Shown here: positions 14,747 through 19,790 of the stretch, piece after piece
Numbering within the stretch: position 1 is the first letter of the stretch
How the letters are laid out: each line of letters opens with the position of its first letter
Source: Candidatus Saccharibacteria bacterium UBA3225
GTDB taxonomy: Bacteria; Patescibacteriota; Saccharimonadia; Saccharimonadales; Saccharimonadaceae
Reading direction: 5' to 3'
DNA: 19,790 nucleotides
Assembly: GCA_002363515.1 (NCBI GenBank)
Contig: DEVX01000034.1
Coordinates: forward strand, 25,760-45,549
Position numbers and translations under genes: made by a program
The notes under the pieces: generated by a model
Told to the model about the DNA's origin: nothing
Databases searched by the model: none
The model's input: the letters and a program-made list of their open reading frames with translations, nothing else

Positions 14747-14865
14747 CTTTTATTCTTAAGTGCTTGTTTGATACGTTCTTCGACAGGTAATTTTGCACCG
14801 ATGCTGTCGAGGGCTTTGGTAGCATTCGCCAAGGTGAAGCCGAGCGCCATGTTAGCATCGATGTC
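14743..14865 (-). pseudogene. C-terminal fragment of a RuvA-like protein
   Basis: Minus-strand frame with about 41 codons: DIDANMALGFTLANATKALD, then SIGAKLPVEERIKQALKNKS and TAG. ALGFTLANATKAL...EERIKQALK resembles domain III of RuvA (usual form ALxxLGYxxxxAxxAl...IrxALk), the Holliday-junction branch-migration subunit. The DNA-binding domains I and II are missing. Upstream on the minus strand the frame soon meets a stop, and the sequence becomes the glycosyltransferase-like fragment on the plus strand. The stop codon overlaps the pilin stop tail to tail. The identification rests on a short region. Confidence 0.45.
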
Positions 14866-15487
14866 TGGACATGCTTGGCACCATTATGTCAATATGTTGT
14901 TCCCGAGTTTAATTTATCCGTATTCAGTATTGTTTGCCCAGTTGCCAACTCGCGTAAAAAAAGGAAAGAAATTAGCGTTTGCTTCGGACGTTGCAGGAAC
15001 TAATGCTATTGTGGTGCTGGCTATATTCGCAATTGTGATTGTTCCGATATGGGCGAAAATAATACGTAACGATATTAACTCATTAGCAAACCCTAAAGGA
15101 AATAGCGAATCGACACTGAATATTGTTAAGGTTATAAATGAATATACCGACGAGGACGATAAGATACAGGTGTTTGGACATATGCCTGTCATTTATAGCG
15201 TCTCTAATCGTCGTGCGGCTACGCGTTTTATGTTCTACACGAAAGCTGTAGGAGCCTTTAGAGATAATAATGAAGAATTCTTTAATGCACTTAGAACCGA
15301 GAAACCAAAAATTATCGTAATGCCATCGATTGATTACCACAACAAGGATATGAATCTTTTCCTAAAAGAGTATAGCTATAAGCTAGTCTATCCAAAAGAT
15401 GAGAATGGAGAGCTTGTCGATCCTAATCGCAATACGAATAATGTCACTTACGTATTTTACCGTCCGAGTGATAATAAAAACGACTAA
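14866..15487 (+). pseudogene. C-terminal fragment of a polytopic GT-C/GT39-like glycosyltransferase
   Basis: About 207 codons. SGHAWHHYVNMLFPSLIYPYSVLF and a second TM (AIVVLAIFAIVIVPIWAKII) are followed by a soluble tail: INEYTDEDDKIQVFGHMPVIYSVSNRRAATRFMFYTK. The HY...P TM and the D-DKI-V-G--P-IY---NR-A--RF pattern are typical of the last part of membrane glycosyltransferases of the GT39/ArnT-like type. The open frame extends upstream to 14768, but that part is antisense to the RuvA-like fragment and has no TM or family likeness. At least half of the protein, with the catalytic Asp loop, is missing. The stop lies 5 nt before the right attachment repeat. Confidence 0.5.
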
Positions 15488-15492
15488 CTGTT

Positions 15493-15505
15493 GTCGGGCG
15501 CACCA
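15493..15505 (+). repeat. Right attachment repeat
   Basis: An exact copy of the last 13 bases of tRNA-Leu (GTCGGGCGCACCA) without the rest of a tRNA. A T precedes it in both copies only after a mismatch (AGTC versus TGTC). It marks the far end of the element. Confidence 0.75.
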
Positions 15506-15519
15506 GAGAATTGCAGATA

Positions 15520-15543
15520 AAATCGCCCATCTGGGCATTTTTT
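15520..15543 (+). terminator. Probable original tRNA-Leu terminator
   Basis: GCCC (15525-15528) pairs with GGGC (15533-15536), flanked by AAAT/ATTT pairing and followed by T6. It lies 15-20 nt after the right repeat, where the tRNA-Leu terminator would have been before the insertion. Confidence 0.6.
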
Positions 15544-15572
15544 CTTGCCGCGTTTGCTCGCGCTATGGTATT

Positions 15573-15602
15573 AAAAAGCCTCCGAGACGATAATCTCAGA
15601 GG
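15573..15602 (-). terminator. Terminator of the 185-aa minus-strand gene
   Basis: On the minus strand CCTCTGAGA and TCTCGGAGG pair (one T-G wobble) around TTATCG, followed by CTTTTTAAT. It lies 35 nt after the gene's stop. Confidence 0.85.
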
Positions 15603-15636
15603 TTGTAAAAGTACTTAGCTGTTAGTCGAGCTGGTT

Positions 15637-16194
15637 TTAATCAGCGATGCAGAAACGTATTCTATAATAGCCCTTGTTATCATCCATTGGGATGTACTCG
15701 GGGTAATAACGAAATCCGGTTCCGCCAGGAGTATCGATGGTCTTCATTCGGTTTGTCCAGCTACCCCCTTGGCACATATAGGTTTTATCTCTTTTAAGTC
15801 CAATGAAGAAACTGCGACTGCTCATAATATTAGCCTGATCGAAGCTGGGAAGAAAAAGTTTGTTTTCAAGCATATCGCGGCGCAAGGCCTCTATGTCTTG
15901 GCGCGAGAAGCTGTTTATGGTGCGTCCGTTGATTGTTCTGGCGGTAAAATCTTCGGGAAGGACCTTGAGGCCTACGTTCGTTAAGTCGATAATAGGGCTT
16001 GAGGTCCAACCAGTATCGGGGTATACCCACTGTTTGTCGAGCTGAATTAACCCGGATTGTCGTAATGCTTTTTCGATACTAATAATATTTTGATTAGCGA
16101 TAGCGAAGGCGGGTTCGTGTGGTGCGGCTGTCTTGATGGCTTCTTTTGCTGCGTTTAGCTTCTCGATAAAAATTAATACTGTTTCGCGATCCAT
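15637..16194 (-). CDS. Uncharacterised 185-aa protein
   Basis: Start placed at 16194 because AAAGGAGGAG precedes that ATG at ideal distance. The longer frame from 16221 would begin inside an inverted repeat and has no ribosome binding site. There is no signal peptide or TM segment. Residues 1-60 are helical (DRETVLIFIEKLNAAKEAI). The C-terminal half has aromatic/Gly-rich beta-like blocks: SSRSFFIGLKRDKTYMCQGG, TPGGTGFRYYPEYIPMDD, ending GYYRIRFCIAD. Two Cys occur near the end. The closing pattern faintly recalls C-type-lectin or major-paralogue domains that end in an R-Cys strand, but I do not claim that. It has its own terminator and a possible operator upstream. Function unknown. Confidence 0.65.
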   Translation of the reverse strand: MDRETVLIFIEKLNAAKEAIKTAAPHEPAFAIANQNIISIEKALRQSGLIQLDKQWVYPDTGWTSSPIIDLTNVGLKVLPEDFTARTINGRTINSFSRQDIEALRRDMLENKLFLPSFDQANIMSSRSFFIGLKRDKTYMCQGGSWTNRMKTIDTPGGTGFRYYPEYIPMDDNKGYYRIRFCIAD

Positions 16195-16212
16195 AATCTC
16201 CTCCTTTGCGGA

Positions 16213-16229
16213 ATGACTCATATAGAGTC
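16213..16229. promoter_or_regulatory. Perfect dyad, candidate operator of the 185-aa gene
   Basis: TGACTC-ATATA-GAGTCA is a 6-bp perfect inverted repeat with a 5-bp AT spacer, placed 19-35 nt upstream of the ATG at 16194. On the minus strand it contains TATATG, a possible -10, so a bound repressor would block transcription. Confidence 0.4.
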
Positions 16230-16439
16230 AAGAAAAATGAACAACTAGCTACAGGTGTTAAAGAACAAAAAATACTCGCGTAAGCGGATGATATAGTTAT
16301 AAATTATATTTTCATTAATCGCAAGCGTATGAACTATTATTACGTTTTGCATAAGTTTGATTTGCTTTTCGAAAAGCCATTTGATTTAATAGAAGAAAAG
16401 GGTGAGCGTTTTCGCCTAAATATTAATAGAAAAGTGGTT

Positions 16440-17030
16440 ATGAAGAAGAACAGAGGCTTTACTATTATAGAAGTGGTGTTAGTGTTAGCTATCGCTGGTT
16501 TGATTTTTGCGATGGTTTTTATAGCTTTACCTTCAATGCAGCGGGGGCAGAGAAATACCCAGCGCAAGCGAGATTTAACAGCGATAATCGCTGCCATGAA
16601 TCGATGGAAAACGCATAATTCTGGTAGCGTAACGGATAATTATAGCAAGGCATTTAGTGTAAATGGTTTTTGTACATTTTGGAACAGGTATGTGGGCGAC
16701 GAGATGCGTGACCCATCTACTGGCGAGCCGTATAAAATTGCGCTTTGGGGGACAGCTAAAGCTTATGATTGCAAAACAAGAAAATCCTATAATCGCGATG
16801 GGTTTGATCCGACAGCAAACGGACGAACGTCCGGAAATTCATGGGCTAAAATGCAGCTCGGCGATATCCAATATGATGACGTAGCGCGGTGTAATGGGGA
16901 TACTTTTGATGACAACCTTGGAAAATCGGCTAATATGCACGCTTTTGCGTTGCGCGTTTTTCTTGAGGGTGGATCTACACTATGTGTAGATAATGGTTTT
17001 TCGGGTGATCCGAATGACCGGACGCCTTGA
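16440..17030 (+). CDS. Type IV pilin-like protein (second copy)
   Basis: 196 aa from ATG 16440: leader MKKNR, then the prepilin site G|FTIIE with Glu+5 and the helix VVLVLAIAGLIFAMVFIALPSM. This is nearly the same N-terminus as the pilin at 14180. The globular domains differ: this one has four Cys (GFC, YDC, ARC, TLC), and the shared KPYK/EPYK block after DPSTG supports common ancestry. The start is uncertain. No good Shine-Dalgarno precedes 16440, and an in-frame ATG at 16329 would add 37 residues before the usual leader; I prefer 16440 because the leader is then of normal length. AT-rich -10-like boxes occur around 16298-16310. A terminator follows at 17061. Confidence 0.85.
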   Translation: MKKNRGFTIIEVVLVLAIAGLIFAMVFIALPSMQRGQRNTQRKRDLTAIIAAMNRWKTHNSGSVTDNYSKAFSVNGFCTFWNRYVGDEMRDPSTGEPYKIALWGTAKAYDCKTRKSYNRDGFDPTANGRTSGNSWAKMQLGDIQYDDVARCNGDTFDDNLGKSANMHAFALRVFLEGGSTLCVDNGFSGDPNDRTP

Positions 17031-17060
17031 AATAGCGTAGTCGACAAAAAATAAAAAAAT

Positions 17061-17093
17061 ATACCCTCACGATAAAACCGGGGGTATTTTTTT
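17061..17093 (+). terminator. Terminator after the second pilin
   Basis: ATACCC (17061-17066) pairs with GGGTAT (17082-17087), with a T7 run after and an A-run before. Confidence 0.75.
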
Positions 17094-17117
17094 ATGCATA
17101 ATTATTATGAACATTTA

Positions 17118-17126
17118 TGATATTAT
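17118..17126 (+). promoter_or_regulatory. Extended -10 promoter of the Ig-like membrane protein gene
   Basis: TGATATTAT (TGn plus TATTAT), about 24 nt upstream of the ATG. The GAGGAG ribosome binding site (17143-17148) lies in the short leader. Confidence 0.5.
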
Positions 17127-17150
17127 TAATATAGTAAAAAGCGAGGAGTG

Positions 17151-18170
17151 ATGGATAAAAAATTGTGGTTTGGTGCAGTAGCTTTCGTGATGATATTTTG
17201 CGCAAGCGTAAGCTCTATAACTTTTGCCGAAGAGGCGAGAACGAATTGTATTGGCGATTCGTCTGGAAAAACAAATTGCATGGTTGACGTGGTGGACGAG
17301 GGGCTAGTTGATCGTCCTCATATTAGTTTAGATACGACTGAATTATCCTATGGCCGAATTACTGAGGCGGGGCGTAGCTATACGAAGAGTCTCGTAATAG
17401 AGAATGCTGCGAGCCAAAAAGTCACGATGCGCATTGAGGCAGCAGAATATGAGTCAGATTCTTTATCCGATGAACAAAAAGCCGTCATTGATTGGATTGC
17501 TTTTGTAGGTGGTAAGCGTAAATTTGACGTTAATCCTGGTGCAAAAATTCAGGTTGGCGTACGCCTGATGGTGCCGACGGATGCCAAAGGCGGTACTTAT
17601 TACGCAAGAGTAAAAGTTTCTAATGGGGATGAAAACGATACGCAATACGTAAAAATCCGTGCAGATGTCGTAAATGAAGACTATAAGTATGACGGAAAAG
17701 TAACCTCACAAAATATTGGTTTCTTTAACTTTGGCGAGAGAATCGGTGCGTCTGCAAAAGTTAAGAATGGCGGTACGGCCGGTTTCTCGTCACACTACAT
17801 CGTGCAATATAAGAATGCTTTCGGCCTAGATGAATGGAAACAGGCGGCCGAAGAAATGCGTGATGTCGTTCCGGGCGCCGAGGAATCGTTTACGATTACA
17901 GATGAGACTCGTGCGAAAATTGGTTATGGTGTATATACGGTCGAGCAGAGAATTAGCTATATCGACGCCGAGGGGAAGCAGAAAGAGTCAATCTTGAGCC
18001 ATGCCGTCGTTAATTTGCCATGGTGGGGGTTGGCAATAGTGGGCGGTGTAGTTGTGCTGATAATTGTAATGATTATTGTGATAAAAATACATCATAAAAA
18101 AGGTAAAAATACTGCGAAGAAGACAAAAAAGAAGCCCGCTGATGCCGAATCCGAAGATGATGAATTGTAA
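17151..18170 (+). CDS. Secreted, C-terminally anchored Ig-like surface protein
   Basis: 339 aa from ATG 17151. The GTG at 17148 overlaps the GAGGAG ribosome binding site and is rejected. A signal peptide covers residues 1-26 (MDKKLWFGAVAFVMIFCASVSS then ITFA|EE). The outer part has two beta-sandwich-like regions. The first (about 55-175: ISLDTTELSYGRITEAGRSYTKSLVIEN, then NPGAKIQVGVRLMVPTDAKGGTYYARV) resembles the DUF916/COG1470-type Ig-like domain of cell-surface proteins. A TM helix at about 290-314 and a Lys-rich then acidic tail place the C-terminus in the cytoplasm. There is no LPXTG motif. It follows the second pilin, with its own promoter. Function is unknown; adhesion or structural support is only a guess. 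Confidence 0.75.
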   Translation: MDKKLWFGAVAFVMIFCASVSSITFAEEARTNCIGDSSGKTNCMVDVVDEGLVDRPHISLDTTELSYGRITEAGRSYTKSLVIENAASQKVTMRIEAAEYESDSLSDEQKAVIDWIAFVGGKRKFDVNPGAKIQVGVRLMVPTDAKGGTYYARVKVSNGDENDTQYVKIRADVVNEDYKYDGKVTSQNIGFFNFGERIGASAKVKNGGTAGFSSHYIVQYKNAFGLDEWKQAAEEMRDVVPGAEESFTITDETRAKIGYGVYTVEQRISYIDAEGKQKESILSHAVVNLPWWGLAIVGGVVVLIIVMIIVIKIHHKKGKNTAKKTKKKPADAESEDDEL

Positions 18171-18189
18171 TTCGATATAAAGGGAAAAA

Positions 18190-18213
18190 GTCCGCAAGAA
18201 TGTCCTTGCGGGC
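18190..18213 (-). terminator. Terminator of the tRNA-Lys transcript
   Basis: CCGCAAG (18192-18198) pairs with CTTGCGG (18205-18211). On the minus strand the stem is followed by CTTTTT, so it ends the tRNA transcript. It may also stop read-through from the Ig-like gene on the plus strand, where the T tail is weaker. Confidence 0.75.
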
Positions 18214-18239
18214 TTGGTTGATTATTACTATACAACAAG

Positions 18240-18330
18240 TGAGTCCGGTGAGACTTGAACTCACGACCTTGCCCAAATGGGCAAGAAGGCAGGTGCTGTA
18301 TCTAATTCAAGCCAGCTGAGCTACGGACTC
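18240..18330 (-). tRNA. tRNA-Lys-derived tRNA-like RNA with altered D and anticodon arms
   Basis: 91 nt with a fully paired acceptor (GAGTCCG/CGGACTC) and a T arm identical to the adjacent tRNA-Lys; the 29 bases at 18239-18267 recur exactly at 18354-18382. The D arm carries about 9 extra bases and has lost its 3' pairing strand. The anticodon region is replaced by CTTGCCC-ATTT-GGGCAAG, a 7-bp stem with a 4-nt loop, so no 7-nt anticodon loop or U33 can be assigned. CCA is not encoded (ACTT follows), while tRNA-Lys encodes it. It is either a decayed duplicate or a tRNA-like RNA with another job. Decoding identity cannot be given. Confidence 0.5.
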
Positions 18331-18351
18331 ATTTTTTTTCAAACAAAAAAA

Positions 18352-18428
18352 TGGTGAGTCCGGTGAGACTTGAACTCACGACACCCTGCTTAAAAGGCAG
18401 GTGCTCTAACCAGCTGAGCTACGGACCC
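18352..18428 (-). tRNA. tRNA-Lys(TTT)
   Basis: 77 nt including an encoded CCA. The acceptor GGGTCCG/CGGACTC has one G-U pair. The D arm is GCTC...GAGC, the anticodon arm CCTGC-CTTTTAA-GCAGG with anticodon TTT, and the T arm GTGAG-TTCAAGT-CTCAC. Its promoter lies upstream at 18438-18465. Directly after the CCA comes a T7 run that can pair with an A-run before the tRNA-like copy. Confidence 0.93.
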
Positions 18429-18437
18429 AATGCACTT

Positions 18438-18465
18438 ATTATACGCCAAATTGAGATAAAATCAA
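18438..18465 (-). promoter_or_regulatory. tRNA-Lys promoter
   Basis: On the minus strand TTGATT (18465-18460), a 16-nt spacer, then TATAAT (18443-18438), 9 nt before the tRNA 5' end. Confidence 0.75.
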
Positions 18466-18506
18466 GCTTCGGAATAATCTACGCGCGTTTGGTGCACGGG
18501 AAATAG

Positions 18507-18512
18507 TATAAT
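18507..18512 (+). promoter_or_regulatory. -10 box predicting a leaderless mRNA
   Basis: A consensus TATAAT ends 6 nt before the ATG at 18519. No Shine-Dalgarno and no good -35 are seen. Confidence 0.5.
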
Positions 18513-18518
18513 TGTGAT

Positions 18519-19694
18519 ATGAAAACACTTTCTTTTTCTAGTTTTAGGCGTTATGGGGCGATGGTGTTCCGGGTATTATGGATGGCAGTTTTGGGTTTTG
18601 CGATTTTTTGGTTATTATATGAGATTCAATCAACTAAGAATGTAGCAATGATTCGGCGGGGTGCGTCGACCTTATTCACGCCGATGACGGTTATGGTTAT
18701 GTTGTTGATTTTGTTTGTAGTTAGTCTGTATAAATTAATAGTGGGGTTATTTGGCAGAGTTATTGTATTTGAGGATCTTTTGCGTGATAAAGAAGTGAAA
18801 GTTGTTACGAATACAGACGACAATGGTCGTACGAGAGATACTTATTATTACTATTTGTACTTTGAGCAGATTTATGGCAAATACGCAAAAAGGATGGAGG
18901 TTCCGGAGAAGGTTTATGATTCTTCAATTGAGGGCGAGAAATATTATGTTGGAATCATTAATGGCAAATTAAGCACACGGATATATTCCGTAAAGTCATA
19001 TGAGTTAGCGAGTGCTGTTCAGCGGGCTGTCGTGACGGATGTTCACGCTTTGGGCAAATCTGCACATTGGCGTTGGTGCGCGCCTGAGGAGAAGCCAGTG
19101 AAGGTTCACGATGGCATAAAGCAGATAACTCCCGAGCAGATAGTTGAAGATATGTATATTTATGAAAAGGGAGAGGGGAAGAAGAAAAGAAAATATTCTC
19201 CAATCATTTCTGCACTGGCAATATTAGCGGTGTTTTTAGTGCTGGTTTATGCGGCAATGTCGAAGGATGGCGCTTCGTTGGAGGAGTTCCTTTCTACGGC
19301 ATCTACGATAACTACGGGATATGTGATAATGATTTTAGTGACATGCTTGCCAACGGTTTTGATTCATTGGCTCTCGACGATGGATGTCCGAAGAAAAAAG
19401 AAGGAGGTTTTAGCGAGGCATTATCGGGTGGTTCTGGAAACTGTTGAGGTTACGGAAGATTACGATAATGGTCTTAGCTTTAGGGATATACATAGATTGA
19501 TGCCGATTCGTCTCGCGAGTGGTCGTGCCGTTAATCTTAATCGCGCAAGTTTTAATAACGTGAAGTCGGGCGACAAGCTTTATGTTGTTTATTTGGAATC
19601 TAATAATACACTCGATAATAATAGTGTAGTGGCGGTTTATCAGGAGAAGCTTGGCAAGTTGGACTTTGGTTTTGAAGTTGAGTGGGCGAGCTGA
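18519..19694 (+). CDS. Four-TM membrane protein with duplicated TM-TM-beta module
   Basis: The 391-aa product is not a recognised family. TM helices lie at about 16-35, 54-78, 226-250 and 265-287. Each TM pair is followed by a cytosolic-looking beta-rich region (about 83-165 and 300-388). The two regions share a pattern: a strand opening with V/E-rich residues, then a Gly-[DE]-Lys-[YL]-Y-V strand (SIEGEKYYVGIINGK and VKSGDKLYVVYLESN), then a Y/V-rich end. So the protein seems to be an internal duplication. A charged linker (EKPVKVHDGIKQITPEQIVEDMY) joins the halves. There is no enzymatic motif. The ATG has no Shine-Dalgarno, and TATAAT ends 6 nt upstream. Confidence 0.65.
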   Translation: MKTLSFSSFRRYGAMVFRVLWMAVLGFAIFWLLYEIQSTKNVAMIRRGASTLFTPMTVMVMLLILFVVSLYKLIVGLFGRVIVFEDLLRDKEVKVVTNTDDNGRTRDTYYYYLYFEQIYGKYAKRMEVPEKVYDSSIEGEKYYVGIINGKLSTRIYSVKSYELASAVQRAVVTDVHALGKSAHWRWCAPEEKPVKVHDGIKQITPEQIVEDMYIYEKGEGKKKRKYSPIISALAILAVFLVLVYAAMSKDGASLEEFLSTASTITTGYVIMILVTCLPTVLIHWLSTMDVRRKKKEVLARHYRVVLETVEVTEDYDNGLSFRDIHRLMPIRLASGRAVNLNRASFNNVKSGDKLYVVYLESNNTLDNNSVVAVYQEKLGKLDFGFEVEWAS

Positions 19695-19725
19695 TTATTG
19701 TTCCGCAATGGATAGGTTGGTGCGC

Positions 19726-19754
19726 TTGCAGAAGCGGGGGTAATATGCTAAGAT
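19726..19754 (+). promoter_or_regulatory. Promoter of the partial tRNA
   Basis: TTGCAG (19726-19731), a 17-nt spacer, and TAAGAT (19749-19754) preceded by TGC, about 15 nt before the tRNA. Confidence 0.6.
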
Positions 19755-19769
19755 AGCTATAGACTTTAT

Positions 19770-19790
19770 GGGCGGTTAGCTCAGTTGGCT
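19770..19790 (+). tRNA. 5' end of a tRNA, cut by the window edge
   Basis: The visible part is GGGCGGT (acceptor), TA, GCTC (D stem) and AGTTGGCT (D loop with the conserved GG), a standard tRNA 5' half. The anticodon is outside the window, so the amino acid cannot be named. Confidence 0.75.

Larger units (their letters stand above)
12755..15505. mobile_element. Remnant of an element integrated at tRNA-Leu
   Basis: About 2.7 kb bounded by direct 13-bp copies of the tRNA-Leu 3' end. Next to the tRNA lies a large-serine-recombinase pseudogene pointing toward it. Just outside the right repeat is a hairpin-plus-T7 terminator, which looks like the tRNA's original terminator pushed away by the insertion. 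Inside are 3' ends of a DsbA-like gene, a RuvA-like gene and a membrane glycosyltransferase-like gene, plus one intact pilin gene and a probable structured RNA. The element cannot move by itself because its recombinase lacks the catalytic domain. Serine recombinases rarely use tRNA 3' ends, so another integrase could have made the insertion. Confidence 0.65.

Noticed and set aside
14768..14865. N-terminal part of the long plus-strand frame leading into the glycosyltransferase-like fragment
   Set aside because: It has no family likeness or TM segment and is the antisense of a RuvA-like C-terminus, which is the more convincing reading.
18240..18330. Class II tRNA (Leu/Ser) with the hairpin as long variable arm
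   Set aside because: No 5-bp/7-nt anticodon arm can be formed between the D region and the hairpin, while the flanks match tRNA-Lys.
19717..19728. Third copy of the attachment repeat in reverse orientation (TGGTGCGC)
   Set aside because: Only 8 bases match, with no flanking tRNA or element feature; chance is sufficient.
1..19790. UGA recoding (as in Gracilibacteria/SR1) and CRISPR arrays
   Set aside because: TGA ends uvrC and other intact genes at the expected place with no in-frame TGA in conserved genes, and no regularly spaced repeats are present.

Overview
The window looks like a chromosomal piece of a small-genome Patescibacteria/CPR bacterium, most likely Candidatus Saccharibacteria (TM7). 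This is an inference from gene style: many short single-TM surface proteins with charged tails, a PEGA protein, orphan type IV pilins, a membrane-anchored oligopeptide-binding protein without its transporter, a trimmed UvrC, and a standard genetic code (TAA, TAG and TGA all act as stops). No 16S rRNA or other taxonomic marker is present, so the assignment is not proven.

Layout. 1-2812: a PEGA/beta-propeller-like protein (minus) diverges from a DUF4367-like membrane protein (plus). 2821-5563: glucose-6-phosphate isomerase (plus) and enolase (minus) converge on a shared terminator, each with an extended -10 promoter. 5589-7821: a two-gene unit of anchored proteins, one with a basic and one with an acidic cytoplasmic tail. 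7825-12614: a plus-strand run of compact uvrC, two Nudix hydrolases, a YvlD/holin-4 membrane protein, secG and a membrane-anchored SBP_bac_5 protein. 12637-15505: tRNA-Leu(GAG) followed by a 2.7-kb remnant of an integrated element. The element is bounded by a 13-bp repeat of the tRNA 3' end and holds a broken large serine recombinase, three other gene 3' ends, one intact pilin gene and a probable structured RNA. 15506-18170: the displaced tRNA-Leu terminator, an unidentified minus-strand gene, a second pilin and a secreted, membrane-anchored Ig-like protein. 18190-18465: tRNA-Lys(TTT) and a strongly altered tRNA-Lys copy (minus). 18507-19790: a four-TM protein with an internal duplication, then the start of another tRNA.

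Main points of interest: (i) the tRNA-Leu element, whose interior is a mosaic of 5'-truncated genes joined head to head; (ii) five genes whose -10 box ends 6-7 nt before the ATG, predicting leaderless mRNAs, in a window where most recognisable promoters have an extended -10 (TGnTAnnnT); (iii) a 91-nt tRNA-Lys-like RNA with a rebuilt anticodon arm; (iv) a promoter-to-terminator segment with several long-range complementary stems; (v) a minimal UvrC lacking two regions of the usual protein.
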